NCBI GenBank assembly: GCA_945872065.1
Contig: CAMBYH010000023.1
Span: 1-32,734, forward strand
DNA from: Arsukibacterium tuosuense
Lineage (GTDB): Bacteria; Pseudomonadota; Gammaproteobacteria; Steroidobacterales; GCA-2729495
DNA: 32,734 nucleotides
Direction of reading: 5' to 3'
Positions 24,152-32,522 of the stretch are shown in pieces. The position numbers and the translations under genes were made by a program. Numbering within the stretch: position 1 is the stretch's first letter; each line of letters opens with the position of its first letter. The notes under the pieces were generated by a model. That model was not told where the DNA came from and searched no databases. It saw only the letters and a program-made list of their open reading frames with translations.

Positions 24152-25363
24152 TCAGGCGCCCCCCTTCGCCGGGGCTGCGCGGAAGCGTCCCGTCTGGATG
24201 TAGGCGTTCTTCGATTCCTTGACCACGATGCGATTGCGCCCTTCTTCCTTGGCCTGGTAGAGCGCCTCGTCGGCCAGCTGGATGGCCCCGGCCAGGCTGC
24301 GCTCGTTGCCCGGACTCACGATGGCAACCCCCACACTCACAGTCAGCCAGGGGCCCGTGGTGGACTCCGCATGGGGAATTTTCTGCTCCTCGACGCTGCG
24401 CCGAAGCATCTCGGGAATCTCCCGACCGAAGTCCTGCGCGGGGCCATAAAGCACCAGGGCAAACTCCTCGCCACCGAAACGGGCCGCGAAGTCGAGGGGG
24501 CGCTGGGCACAGGTAGCGATCACTTCGGCAACCCGCTTGAGGGCATCATCACCGGCCTGGTGTCCGTAGAGATCGTTGAAGGCCTTGAAGTGGTCGATAT
24601 CGACGAGCAACAGCGTCAGCTGGCTCTGGTCCCGGCGCGACTGACGCCAGAGTTTCTCCACGTCCCGGTCATAGCGCCGGCGGTTGTAGAGTCCGGTCAG
24701 GCCATCGCGCTCGGCCAGGTCATTGAGCATCCAGGATTCGAGAAACGCCCTGCGCACTGCAGATTCCAGCTGAAAGCAGCAGCAGGCGCCGATAAGGTTA
24801 ACCACCAGCAACGTCAGGCCCGAGAACACGGCTTCCTGCACCGGGATTTGCCAGTGCACCATCCCCCAGACATACATGGCAGAAATCGTCAGGGCCACGG
24901 CGGCGGCGTACCAGAAGTGCAGACCGAGCACGAGCCAGACGAGGAAGATCCAGGCAACCTCAGCCCCAAAGTAGTAGGGCGCGCCGTGCAGACTGGCGCG
25001 GACCGTGAGGGAGGTGCAGAAGAGTCCGATCCAGAGCGCCGTCAGCGCCAGGAGCGTCTGATAGGACGCGTGGGCGCCCTCCTTATAGGAGGCCACCAGA
25101 GTTGCCATCAGGGTGGGGAGCATGACTCCCAGCATGAAGGCTGCCGTTTGCCAGGACAGGGTCTCCCGCATCACGGTGACGATCAGGGAGAGAAAGATGG
25201 CCGCTGCGCCAATCACCAGAATCGGACGCGTCTTGGAGTAGTTGGCCTCGGCGTAGACCCGCCGGAACTCGCCCTCGACGAACTGACTGAAGCGCAAGCG
25301 AAACACGCCGGGGCGCCGCTCGGTCACCAGCGAGGTCAAGTGATGTTGAACATCGAAACTCAA
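24152..25363 (-). CDS. Membrane-bound diguanylate cyclase (GGDEF)
   Basis: 403-residue enzyme predicted to make cyclic di-GMP from two GTP. About six transmembrane helices occupy residues 47-200. The catalytic domain runs from DGLTGLYNRRRYD (about 220) to the end. The active-site motif is GGEEF at 297-301. An RPLD inhibitory site at 288-291 lies five residues before it, so product inhibition is expected. The start is uncertain: the frame opens at a TTG at 25363 with no good ribosome site, and a GTG 12 codons later is another candidate. The sensor part is only a membrane domain with no named fold. The stop is 21 bases from the convergent gloA stop. Confidence 0.92.
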   Translation of the reverse strand: MSFDVQHHLTSLVTERRPGVFRLRFSQFVEGEFRRVYAEANYSKTRPILVIGAAAIFLSLIVTVMRETLSWQTAAFMLGVMLPTLMATLVASYKEGAHASYQTLLALTALWIGLFCTSLTVRASLHGAPYYFGAEVAWIFLVWLVLGLHFWYAAAVALTISAMYVWGMVHWQIPVQEAVFSGLTLLVVNLIGACCCFQLESAVRRAFLESWMLNDLAERDGLTGLYNRRRYDRDVEKLWRQSRRDQSQLTLLLVDIDHFKAFNDLYGHQAGDDALKRVAEVIATCAQRPLDFAARFGGEEFALVLYGPAQDFGREIPEMLRRSVEEQKIPHAESTTGPWLTVSVGVAIVSPGNERSLAGAIQLADEALYQAKEEGRNRIVVKESKNAYIQTGRFRAAPAKGGA

Positions 25364-25479
25364 AAGCGTCTTGCCCCAAACAGCTCCCGCGATCTGACCG
25401 CGAGATCCTGCCTATCCCAGCACCCAAACCGGACGTTACTGGCTGGTTACCGGACCGACTGCGCCGTGAGTCACAGTTC

Positions 25480-25498
25480 ACTTCCCGGAGCGGGAAGT
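25480..25498. promoter_or_regulatory. Inverted repeat, possible operator
   Basis: Perfect 8-base inverted repeat ACTTCCCG-GAG-CGGGAAGT, 18 bases before the ATG of the 205-residue exported protein and about 115 bases from the diguanylate cyclase start. A GTGA-G-TCAC repeat lies just upstream (25466-25474). The position between divergent genes suits an operator, but it could also fold as a leader hairpin. No regulator is suggested by the sequence. Confidence 0.4.
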
Positions 25499-25516
25499 CG
25501 CATAGGATAGCGACCC

Positions 25517-26134
25517 ATGCCTGCTGCTGATTCAACCGCCCTGCCCTTGGCCCGCGCCATCGGCCTGGTCGGCGCCGCACTGGTCCTGGTGCTGGGGACG
25601 CTGGCCCTGCTGCAGCCCCTCCCCCCGGGGGGCCCGCAGGGCGAGGCGGCGGCCGCGAAGGAGAACAAGCCCTGCACCCTGCAGCCGGAAGGCTTCCTGC
25701 GTGGCCGCTTTTTCGGCGCCCTGAACCTCACAGCGGACTGGTCCGGCGCAGGCCTCTACTGTGATGGCATGGAGCGGCCGGGCGGCGACGGCGTCCGCCT
25801 CTTTTTCGCCAAAGCCCAGGGCGGCGGTGAGCGGCTTTCAGTCCTTATAGGTATCGACGGCAGGCCCGCAGATCTTGAGGGCCAGGAGCGGCCTGCCAAC
25901 GTCACGGTCATCGACGAACAGGCAGGCCGGTTCTTCAGCTCCGGTGGCCCTGGCCGCTGCTGGGCCAGCATCGCTTCCGTCGCGGTCCTGCCCAGGGCTC
26001 AAGGGCGGCCGACGGGCTACCGGATCGATGGCCTCGTCTACTGCGTTGGCGCCCTGCCTTCGGTCGGTGACGGGACATCGCTGACGCTCGGCGAGCTGCA
26101 GTTTGCCGGGCGGGTTTCTGCGGATGAGGCGTAG
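25517..26134 (+). CDS. Exported protein of unknown function
   Basis: 205-residue protein with an N-terminal membrane helix at about residues 12-34 (LARAIGLVGAALVLVLGTLA), likely an anchor. The rest is extracytoplasmic and contains four Cys, in KPCTLQP, GLYCDGM, GRCWASI and LVYCVGA, which could form two disulfides. FLRGRFFGALNLTADW and GYRIDGLVYCVG suggest beta structure. I do not recognise the family. The 3' end overlaps the DUF192 gene by 11 bases, so the two are probably translated together. Confidence 0.7.
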   Translation: MPAADSTALPLARAIGLVGAALVLVLGTLALLQPLPPGGPQGEAAAAKENKPCTLQPEGFLRGRFFGALNLTADWSGAGLYCDGMERPGGDGVRLFFAKAQGGGERLSVLIGIDGRPADLEGQERPANVTVIDEQAGRFFSSGGPGRCWASIASVAVLPRAQGRPTGYRIDGLVYCVGALPSVGDGTSLTLGELQFAGRVSADEA

Positions 26135-26597
26135 CGGCAGACTGCCAGGCCTGACAGGGCTCATCCTGCTCTGGCTGGCTACCGGCGTTCAGGCCGGCGT
26201 GGAGCCTGCCCACCTGGTGACAGGCTTCCCCCGCGGCCAGGCGGTGCTCGTCACGAACGGTCCGCGCTGTCTGCGGATCGAACTCTATGTCGCCAGTACA
26301 GCAGAGCAGCGCGCCCAGGGACTGATGTACGTTGAGGTGCTGCCCGAGTTCGAGGGCATATACTTCGGCTACGGCGCGCCTGTAGAGATCGCCATGTGGA
26401 TGAAAAACACGGTGCTCTCCCTCGACATGCTCTTCATCCGCGAGGATGGCGCCGTCGGCCATATCGCCCAGAACACCAGACCACAATCGACAGACAGGAT
26501 TACTTCAAATGGTCCTGTGGTCGGGGTGCTGGAACTGGGCGCCGGGTTTGCCCGCCGCTGGCACGTGGAGCCGGGATCGCGCCTGCTCCTCTTCTAG
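26124..26597 (+). CDS. DUF192 domain exported protein
   Basis: 157-residue protein from the ATG at 26124; a TTG at 26103 is the alternative. The signal peptide is about MRRSGRLPGLTGLILLWLAT, cut after VQA. The DUF192 domain follows: AEQRAQGLMYVEVLP, then EIAMWMKNTVLSLDMLFI with the conserved MWMKNTxxxLDMLF element, and VVGVLELGAG. The family is widespread and its function is not known. It overlaps the upstream gene and has its stop 22 bases before a convergent gene. Confidence 0.88.
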   Translation: MRRSGRLPGLTGLILLWLATGVQAGVEPAHLVTGFPRGQAVLVTNGPRCLRIELYVASTAEQRAQGLMYVEVLPEFEGIYFGYGAPVEIAMWMKNTVLSLDMLFIREDGAVGHIAQNTRPQSTDRITSNGPVVGVLELGAGFARRWHVEPGSRLLLF

Positions 26598-26619
26598 GCG
26601 ATAGCCGACTGCGGACCCG

Positions 26620-26970
26620 TCACGTCCCCGGGCTGGCAATGCAGCGAATCTCCCAGCGCTCCTGATAGCCCGCGGGATTGTCTTCGAGAAAGTCAAAGGG
26701 CCGACGCTGTACCACCTCATGGCCCGTGGCGCAGAGACGACGTTGCCTGAGCCAAGCCTCCAGCCACTCCATGCGGGCCGCATCAGCTGCAGGATTGTCC
26801 CGGGGGAAATCCGACGGGAAGCTGACGTCGAAATAAATCCGGTCGGGATGCGCATAGGGCTGGACCAGGCGGCTGTAGCGGTGGCGATCGAAATCCATAC
26901 TCTTGTCGATGGCCTTGTCCATGCTTGCGCACCCGGCGGCCAGGCAAACCAAAAGCAACACTTTCCGCAC
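26620..26970 (-). CDS. Small putative lipoprotein
   Basis: 116-residue protein beginning at GTG, with GGGGAG six to seven bases upstream. The N-terminus MRKVLLLVCLAAGCASMDKA is a lipoprotein-type signal peptide with the lipobox LAAGC. The mature protein is short, charged and Arg/Asp-rich (PDRIYFDVSFPSDFPRD, WLEAWLRQRRLCATGHEVV). No family is recognised. Two further Cys near the C-terminus could form a disulfide. Confidence 0.68.
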   Translation of the reverse strand: MRKVLLLVCLAAGCASMDKAIDKSMDFDRHRYSRLVQPYAHPDRIYFDVSFPSDFPRDNPAADAARMEWLEAWLRQRRLCATGHEVVQRRPFDFLEDNPAGYQERWEIRCIASPGT

Positions 26971-27342
26971 GGTCTACTCCCCAGGCCACTGCCCCGCCCT
27001 GCGGGGATTGTTGCAGTCGTGCTGCTGCCAATCCACCCCGGGATTGCAGAGGGGGCAGCGTGTTCAGATGGCCCGGGTGGTCTACGTGTTACGTCGATGT
27101 GCAATCACCGTAAAGATCGGGTAAATTTAGCACCAAGGTCTGCGGCACGTTCCCGGGCCATATGGAGCTGGTCCCGCCGCCGGACATTGGATTGCCGGCT
27201 GAGCGGAACGAAGAAGCCGGCATGACGATAAGTAACGGGGGCGCTCCGGAACACCTTGTGGGGGCCCCGGCGGTCCGATTAGCAGCCGAACAGCACGTGA
27301 CCGAGCCACAGAGCGTCGAGAAGAGCACCCAGAACAGAATCC
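26971..27342. other. 372-base intergenic region upstream of tonB
   Basis: Separates the divergent small-lipoprotein gene (-) from the tonB operon (+). No protein-like frame was recognised. A TAAATT box at 27122-27127 with a poor -35 match (GTGCAA, 27099-27104) is the only promoter-like pair seen, and it would leave a leader of about 210 bases. A Fur-like GATAATGATAAT pattern was looked for and not found. Confidence 0.4.
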
Positions 27343-27966
27343 ATGGATAGCACGTTTGACACAGGCCTGGGCGGCGGTCGCAAGACCACCGTCACCGGCA
27401 TCATCATCGCCTTTCACGTGTTGCTGGTGTGGGCGCTGCTGCAGAGCCTTAACACCATCTCTGTTGACCGCCCACCCCCGATCATCAAGGCGGAGATCAT
27501 CGAGGAAATCGCTGATGAGGAAGCGCCGCCGCCTCCCCCGCCGACGATAGAGGCGCCGCCACCCTATGTGCCGCCGCCGGATATTGTGATCGACCTCCCG
27601 GTGGATGCCCCGGTCAACAGCACAGCCCTCGTGGCAGTCAACAAGCCGGCGCCGCCGCCCGTCGCGAAGGCGGGCATCAAGAAAGCCCCGGAGATTGATC
27701 CCAAGTTCAAGAGGCGGTTCCAGCCGGACTACCCGCCCACCTCCCGCCGCCTCGGCGAAGAAGGGTCCGTGGTTCTCCAGGTGCTCGTGGGCACCGACGG
27801 CAAGGTCCAGGACGGCAAAGTTCAGACGAGTAGCGGCTTCCCGCGCCTCGATGAAGCAGCACTCAAGCACGCCTTACGGGCCTGGCGGTTTACGCCGGGC
27901 ACGGAGGACGGCGCTCCAGTGACGGCATGGCACTCGGTCAGGGTTACGTTCAAGATCGAGGGTTGA
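27343..27966 (+). CDS. tonB: TonB-family energy transducer
   Basis: 207-residue protein that spans the periplasm and passes proton-motive energy to outer-membrane receptors. The membrane anchor is TVTGIIIAFHVLLVWALL (about residues 16-36), including the conserved-type His. A Pro-rich linker (PPPPPPTIEAPPPYVPPP) spans about 60-110. The TonB C-terminal domain follows from DYPPTSRRLGEEGSVVLQVL through LDEAALKHALRAWRFTP. It heads an operon with exbB and two exbD genes. No TonB-dependent receptor gene is in the window. The ribosome site is weak. Confidence 0.93.
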   Translation: MDSTFDTGLGGGRKTTVTGIIIAFHVLLVWALLQSLNTISVDRPPPIIKAEIIEEIADEEAPPPPPPTIEAPPPYVPPPDIVIDLPVDAPVNSTALVAVNKPAPPPVAKAGIKKAPEIDPKFKRRFQPDYPPTSRRLGEEGSVVLQVLVGTDGKVQDGKVQTSSGFPRLDEAALKHALRAWRFTPGTEDGAPVTAWHSVRVTFKIEG

Positions 27967-28012
27967 TTTTCAAGCCGCGGGCAACCGGGGCACTATTCAA
28001 GGTAAGTGAGAC

Positions 28013-28897
28013 ATGGCAGGCGAGAACATTCAGCTGGCACAGAACGCAGAAACTGCAGCCCCGGCCGATCCGGCGCTGGCGGCACCCGCATTGGATGGAA
28101 CCATTCCGGTAGACACGGCGGTCGATCCGAGCGCGCTGCCGGTCGACGGCAGTGCTCTCGACCTGACCGCGGTCGATGAGGGTGTAGTGGACAACAGCCT
28201 CAGTGAGGGAGTGGCCGATAACCCCTACGGTCTTGCTGAACTCTGGGCCCAGGGCGATTTTGTGGCCAGGGGCACCCTCATCATCCTCACGCTGATGTCC
28301 CTGTACTCCTGGATCATCATCCTGACCAAGCTCTGGGAGCAGCAGCGGCTGCTCAAGCAGGCCAAGGAGGCCAGCCGGGACTTCTGGACCACGAACTCCC
28401 TGAACGAGGGGCTGGCCAAGCTCACCGGCAAGGGCAATGTCTACCGGTCCATGGTTGAAAGCGGCATCAACGCCAGCGAACACCACGAAGGCAAGCTCAC
28501 CGAGAAAGTCCCGCTGGCGGACTGGATCAGCGGCAAGCTGCAGCAGAACATCGATCGCATGACCAACGAGATGCAGGGTGGCCTGTCCTTCCTCGCCTCG
28601 GTAGGGTCCACGGCACCCTTCGTCGGCCTCTTCGGCACGGTGTGGGGCATTTATCACGCCCTGATCGCCATCGGCGTCGCCGGCCAGGCCAGCATCGACA
28701 AGGTGGCAGGCCCCGTCGGCGAAGCCCTCATCATGACTGCCATCGGTCTGGCCGTCGCGGTGCCCGCGGTGTTGGGCTACAACTGGCTGCTGCGCCGTAA
28801 CAAGGCGATTCTGGACCAGCTGCGCTACTTCACCAATGACCTCTATGCGACGCTGGTGAGTGGTGGCGGACAGTCGGGCGGCGGACAGCGGAAGTAG
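28013..28897 (+). CDS. exbB: ExbB/MotA/TolQ proton channel protein
   Basis: 294-residue inner-membrane motor subunit. The first ~70 residues are an unusual Ala/Asp/Pro-rich N-terminal extension (AAPADPALAAPALDGTIPVD). Helix one is at about residues 83-105 (GTLIILTLMSLYSWIIILTK). The cytoplasmic domain follows. The conserved core FLASVGSTAPFVGLFGTVWG precedes helix two, and helix three is TAIGLAVAVPAVLGYNWL, with the Thr and Ala-Pro residues of the channel. It starts 46 bases after tonB. With ExbD it forms the stator that drives TonB. Confidence 0.94.
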   Translation: MAGENIQLAQNAETAAPADPALAAPALDGTIPVDTAVDPSALPVDGSALDLTAVDEGVVDNSLSEGVADNPYGLAELWAQGDFVARGTLIILTLMSLYSWIIILTKLWEQQRLLKQAKEASRDFWTTNSLNEGLAKLTGKGNVYRSMVESGINASEHHEGKLTEKVPLADWISGKLQQNIDRMTNEMQGGLSFLASVGSTAPFVGLFGTVWGIYHALIAIGVAGQASIDKVAGPVGEALIMTAIGLAVAVPAVLGYNWLLRRNKAILDQLRYFTNDLYATLVSGGGQSGGGQRK

Positions 28898-28936
28898 TCT
28901 CCGGCGAGACCGGCGGGGAAGAAAGGAAGTAGCAGT

Positions 28937-29365
28937 ATGGGTATGAACGTTCCATCCGGAGACGGCGAAGCCGAGATCCTGTCAGCGATCAATACCACGC
29001 CTCTCGTTGACGTAATGCTCGTGCTGCTCATCATCTTCCTGATTACCATTCCGGTGATCACCAAGACGGTTAAAATGGAGCTGCCCAAGGCCACCAACAT
29101 TTCAACGATAACCAAGCCGGAAAACATCACTATCGCAGTTGACCAGCGGGGTAACGTCTACTGGAAGGATGCCCTTGTGCCCAACCAGCAGGCACTGGGA
29201 GAACTCATACGGAACGCTGCCGTGGTCGTCCCTCAGCCGGAGATCCATGTGCGGGGTGACCGGAACGTGCGTTACGAATACGTGGGGCGGGTGATCCTGC
29301 AACTGCAGAAGGGCGGCATCCAGAAGGTTGGTTTCATTTCCGAACCGGATCGCGGCGTCCGCTAA
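28937..29365 (+). CDS. exbD: ExbD biopolymer transport protein (first copy)
   Basis: 142-residue ExbD/TolR-type protein. The single membrane helix carries the essential Asp in NTTPLVDVMLVLLIIFLITI. The periplasmic domain follows (ITIAVDQRGNVYWKDALVPN, VVPQPEIHVRGDRNVRYEYV). Starts at 28937 and 28943 are both possible; the first has AAGGAAG upstream. A second, different ExbD is encoded next. The two share the N-terminal helix pattern but diverge in the periplasmic part. Confidence 0.94.
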   Translation: MGMNVPSGDGEAEILSAINTTPLVDVMLVLLIIFLITIPVITKTVKMELPKATNISTITKPENITIAVDQRGNVYWKDALVPNQQALGELIRNAAVVVPQPEIHVRGDRNVRYEYVGRVILQLQKGGIQKVGFISEPDRGVR

Positions 29366-29406
29366 CAGGCACGCCCCCCGGATTACCCAGGCAGAAGGTC
29401 AGAACA

Positions 29407-29826
29407 ATGAGCATGTCGGTAGGTTCAAGCAGCGACGGCGCTCCGATGATGGAGATGAACACCACCCCGCTGATCGACGTGCTGCTCGTGCTCATCGTCA
29501 TGCTGATCATCACCCTGCCGGTGATGACCCATGCCGTGAAGCTGGACATGCCCCGGCCTGACAACGCTCCGCCGCCGATCCAGCCCGAGATGGTGACGAT
29601 CAAGATCGACTACGACGGCACGATTCTCTGGAACGATGCCGCAGTACCCAATCTCGCCACCCTGGAGCGCTACTTCAAGGTCGAGGCCCAGAAGGTACCC
29701 CAGCCCCAGGTGGCTATTCGTCCCGACGCCCGGGCCCGCTACGACGCCGTTGCTCAGGTCCTCGCCAGCGCCCAGCGCAATCGCATAGAGAAGATGGGGC
29801 TAATCGGCAACGAACAGTTCGAGTAG
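29407..29826 (+). CDS. exbD: ExbD biopolymer transport protein (second copy)
   Basis: 139-residue second ExbD. The helix MEMNTTPLIDVLLVLIVMLI contains the channel Asp; the periplasmic domain has TIKIDYDGTILWNDAAVPN and PQPQVAIRPDARARYDAVAQ. It lies 41 bases after the first copy. Operons with one exbB and two exbD genes are known from xanthomonads and relatives, where the second copy can have a receptor-specific role. A stretch of about 100 bases with no recognised signal separates it from the TPR genes. Confidence 0.94.
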   Translation: MSMSVGSSSDGAPMMEMNTTPLIDVLLVLIVMLIITLPVMTHAVKLDMPRPDNAPPPIQPEMVTIKIDYDGTILWNDAAVPNLATLERYFKVEAQKVPQPQVAIRPDARARYDAVAQVLASAQRNRIEKMGLIGNEQFE

Positions 29827-29927
29827 CTGTCCTGCCAGCCCCGGCACGATTCAGGGGACATTCAGTCAATCAGCAGAGCATCCCGGTCATCACTAATGCC
29901 TGGATGCTGAGAAGTGCGGAGGAAACG

Positions 29928-31196
29928 ATGGTGAAGCAGAAACGCCCGACGACGGTCCTGGCAGCGATTCTCGTTGCCTGCTTCGCACTGGCTGCGACCT
30001 ACTCCCCGGGGTCCATGGCCCAGAAGGCCGGTTCGTCCCCCAAACCACCAAAGATGAATCCCGATGTGGTGAAACCGCTGCAGGCAGCAGTGGAGCTCGC
30101 CAATGCGGGCAAGTTCGCCGAAGCTGAGGCCGAGCTGCAGAAGGCCGAAGCGGTCACCGGCAAGACGGCCTTCGAGCAGTTCAACGTTGACGAACTGCTC
30201 TGTTTTACCTCGCTCAAGCAGGCGAAGTTCGACCCGGCGGCCAAGGCCTGCGACAGCGGGCTGGCATCCGGGCTCCTGCCGCCGGAACAGGTCAACGACC
30301 GCCTGCGGCTGCTGTCCCAGGTCTATCTGCAGACCAAGCCCCGGGACCTCACCAAGTCGGGCGAGTACGGCAAGCGCTGGCTGGAGGCCACGGGCAACCC
30401 GGATCCGGTGATGCTCGGTCTGGTGGGCCAGGCCGCCTACTTCAGTGACAACTTCAGCGATGCCGTCACCTACATGAAGGAGGCTGTTGCCGTCAGCGTC
30501 GCCGCCGGCAAGAAGCCGGACGAGAACTGGCTGCTGATCGTCCAGAGCTCCTACGCCAAACTGAAGAACAACCCCGGCATCCTTGAGGCCACCACCGAAC
30601 TCCTGCGCTACTACCCCTCCAGTGCCCAGTGGCAGACCCTGGCTCAGGACCTGCTGGCCCGGTCGGCCAACAAGGACCGCCAGATACTGCAGGTCTATCG
30701 GCTGCTGTCCCAGGTGGGTGCCATGAACGGCGCAGACGACTTTACGGAGGCAGCCACCGTGGCCATCCAGTCCGGATCACCCGGCGAGGCCCTGCAGTTC
30801 ATGGAGCAGGGTTACTCCAGTGGGGTGCTTGAGAAGAGTGGCGACAAGGCCAGGAGCCAGGCACTGCTCGCGGACGCCAAGCGCCTCGCCGCTGCGGACC
30901 AGAAGACCCTCCCGCAATTCGAGAAGGAAGCCCAGGCGGACAAAGCCGGCGAAGCGGACGTGAAGCTGGGTGAAGCCTTCCTGAGCTACGCTCAGGCGTC
31001 GAAGGGCCTGGAAGCCATTCAGAGAGGCATCGCCAAGGGTGGCGTCAAGAGTCTGGATGAGGCCAACCTGTCCCTGGGGAGGGCGTACGTTCTCAACAAC
31101 AATAATCCCGAGGCTCTCAAAACCTTTGCGCTCGTGACCAGTCCCGAGTATCGCCAGCTGGCGACGCTCTGGTCGATCCACGTCGGCCAACTCTAG
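29928..31196 (+). CDS. Exported TPR-repeat protein (first of a tandem pair)
   Basis: 422-residue protein from the ATG at 29928, chosen because GGAGG is five bases upstream; an ATG at 29904 is the alternative. The signal peptide ends near SMAQ. The rest is helix-turn-helix repeats of TPR/Sel1-like type, rich in Ala, Leu and Lys (LANAGKFAEAEAELQKAEAV, GEALQFMEQGYSSGVLEKSG). It is clearly related to the next protein: both have a KTAFEQ element near residue 65, the VNDRxxxLxQ segment, a MEQGYxxGxL element and a final LWxIxxGxL/I end. It probably works in the periplasm with the TonB-ExbBD system; its partner is unknown. Confidence 0.85.
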   Translation: MVKQKRPTTVLAAILVACFALAATYSPGSMAQKAGSSPKPPKMNPDVVKPLQAAVELANAGKFAEAEAELQKAEAVTGKTAFEQFNVDELLCFTSLKQAKFDPAAKACDSGLASGLLPPEQVNDRLRLLSQVYLQTKPRDLTKSGEYGKRWLEATGNPDPVMLGLVGQAAYFSDNFSDAVTYMKEAVAVSVAAGKKPDENWLLIVQSSYAKLKNNPGILEATTELLRYYPSSAQWQTLAQDLLARSANKDRQILQVYRLLSQVGAMNGADDFTEAATVAIQSGSPGEALQFMEQGYSSGVLEKSGDKARSQALLADAKRLAAADQKTLPQFEKEAQADKAGEADVKLGEAFLSYAQASKGLEAIQRGIAKGGVKSLDEANLSLGRAYVLNNNNPEALKTFALVTSPEYRQLATLWSIHVGQL

Positions 31197-31216
31197 TCGC
31201 TTCAAGGACTCTTAGC

Positions 31217-32437
31217 ATGCTGAAGAAGTCGCTGCTCATCCTCACACTCGCCGTGGGCCCGAGCCTGGCGATGGTCACCCTCCTGGGCCCCGCGACCGCG
31301 TATGCGCAGCAGGCCAAGGTGGGCAAGAAGGTGGGCGAACCGCTGGCGGCCGCCCTGGAAGCCGGCAAGAAGGGCCAGTATTCCGAGGCCCTGGCCAAGC
31401 TCAAGGTTGCCGACGCGGTTGCCGGGAAGACGGCCTTTGAGCAGCTTCAGATCAATGAGACCTATGGCTTCGTCTACCTCAGGCAGCGCAACTACGCCGC
31501 GGCAGCAGGGGCCTACGAACGCAGCCTGAAGTCCGGTCAGCTGCCGGCGGGTCAGGTCAACGACCGGACCAAGCAGCTTGCCCAGCTTAATTTCCAGGCG
31601 CCCCGCAACCTGCCCAAGGTCATCGAGTACGCCAACGAGTACCTCAAGGCCACGGGGGGCAAGGATGCCGCCATGCAAGCCATGCTGGGTCAGGCCTATC
31701 AGCTCTCCGGCAATGACAAGGCGGCTATAGCGGCCGTGCAGAACGCCGTGAAGCTCTCCGGCCGGCCGGAAGAAAACTGGCTGCGCATCCTGCTGAAGTC
31801 CTACGGCACTCTCGGCGACGCCAGTCGCGTCAGCGACACCACCCAGACGCTGGTCCGGATGTACCCAACCCAGGACAACTGGCGGCTGCTGTCCAGTGAG
31901 CTCCGCAAGCAGGCCAGCGGCGACGACCGTATAGCCCTGAACGTCTACCGGCTGATGACCGCCCTCGACCTGATGGACAAGCCCGAGCTCTACACCGACT
32001 CCGCGATCATAGCCCTCCAGTCAGGCTTGCCCGCGGAAGGCGTCAGCATTATGGAGCAGGGCTACAACGGGAAGATGTTCACGCCCAAGGACGAGGCGCG
32101 GGCCCAGCGGGTCCTGGCCGATGCCCGGAAGAAAGTTGCGGCCCAGCAGCCAAGCCTGGGCAAGCTGACGCAGGCGGCCAATGGCTCGAAGATCGGTCAG
32201 GATGAGGTCCTCCTCGGTGAGGTCCTGCTCAGCTACGGCCAGGCTGAGCAGGCGGCTGCCGCCGGCAAGCGGGCCCTGGCGAAGGGGGCGAACCCGGACG
32301 ATGCGTGGATGCTGATTGGCCGCAGTCAGATCCAGCTCAAAAACGGTGCAGAAGCCCGCAAGGCCTTCAGCCAGGTGAAGGGCGCCGAGGCAGCCTCCGT
32401 GGCGAAGCTCTGGGGAATCTTCGCCGGCCGAATCTGA
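31217..32437 (+). CDS. Exported TPR-repeat protein (second of a tandem pair)
   Basis: 406-residue paralogue of the preceding protein. The signal peptide ends at AYAQ. Helical repeats follow (LEAGKKGQYSEALAKLKVAD, NYAAAAGAYERSLKSGQLPA). Shared landmarks with its neighbour are KTAFEQ, VNDR, ENWLRIL/ENWLLIV, MEQGYNGKMF and the LWGIFAGRI end. The ribosome site is AAGGA. It ends the operon; a short GC hairpin with no T-run follows at 32439-32460. Tandem duplication is the simplest origin. The proteins could act as scaffold or sensor parts next to TonB; no enzyme motif is present. Confidence 0.85.
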   Translation: MLKKSLLILTLAVGPSLAMVTLLGPATAYAQQAKVGKKVGEPLAAALEAGKKGQYSEALAKLKVADAVAGKTAFEQLQINETYGFVYLRQRNYAAAAGAYERSLKSGQLPAGQVNDRTKQLAQLNFQAPRNLPKVIEYANEYLKATGGKDAAMQAMLGQAYQLSGNDKAAIAAVQNAVKLSGRPEENWLRILLKSYGTLGDASRVSDTTQTLVRMYPTQDNWRLLSSELRKQASGDDRIALNVYRLMTALDLMDKPELYTDSAIIALQSGLPAEGVSIMEQGYNGKMFTPKDEARAQRVLADARKKVAAQQPSLGKLTQAANGSKIGQDEVLLGEVLLSYGQAEQAAAAGKRALAKGANPDDAWMLIGRSQIQLKNGAEARKAFSQVKGAEAASVAKLWGIFAGRI

Positions 32438-32444
32438 TCCCGGC

Positions 32445-32473
32445 TTCTCCAGGCGCCGGGCCTGGTATATAAC
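32445..32473 (+). promoter_or_regulatory. Possible sigma-70 promoter before the binding-protein gene
   Basis: TATAAC at 32468-32473 is a good -10 match, with TTCTCC (32445-32450) as a poor -35 at 17-base spacing. It overlaps the 3' side of a CCCGGC/GCCGGG hairpin (32439-32460). The expected leader is about 40 bases. Weak evidence. Confidence 0.35.
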
Positions 32474-32522
32474 AACGGCCAAGAGCTTCTTTTCCTTTGG
32501 CAGCTGTTCCGGGAGAAAAACC

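Noticed and set aside
23960-25510. Plus-strand frame of 516 codons
   Set aside because: It is antisense to the diguanylate cyclase, whose motifs are intact; composition is His/Gln/Gly-rich as in shadow frames.
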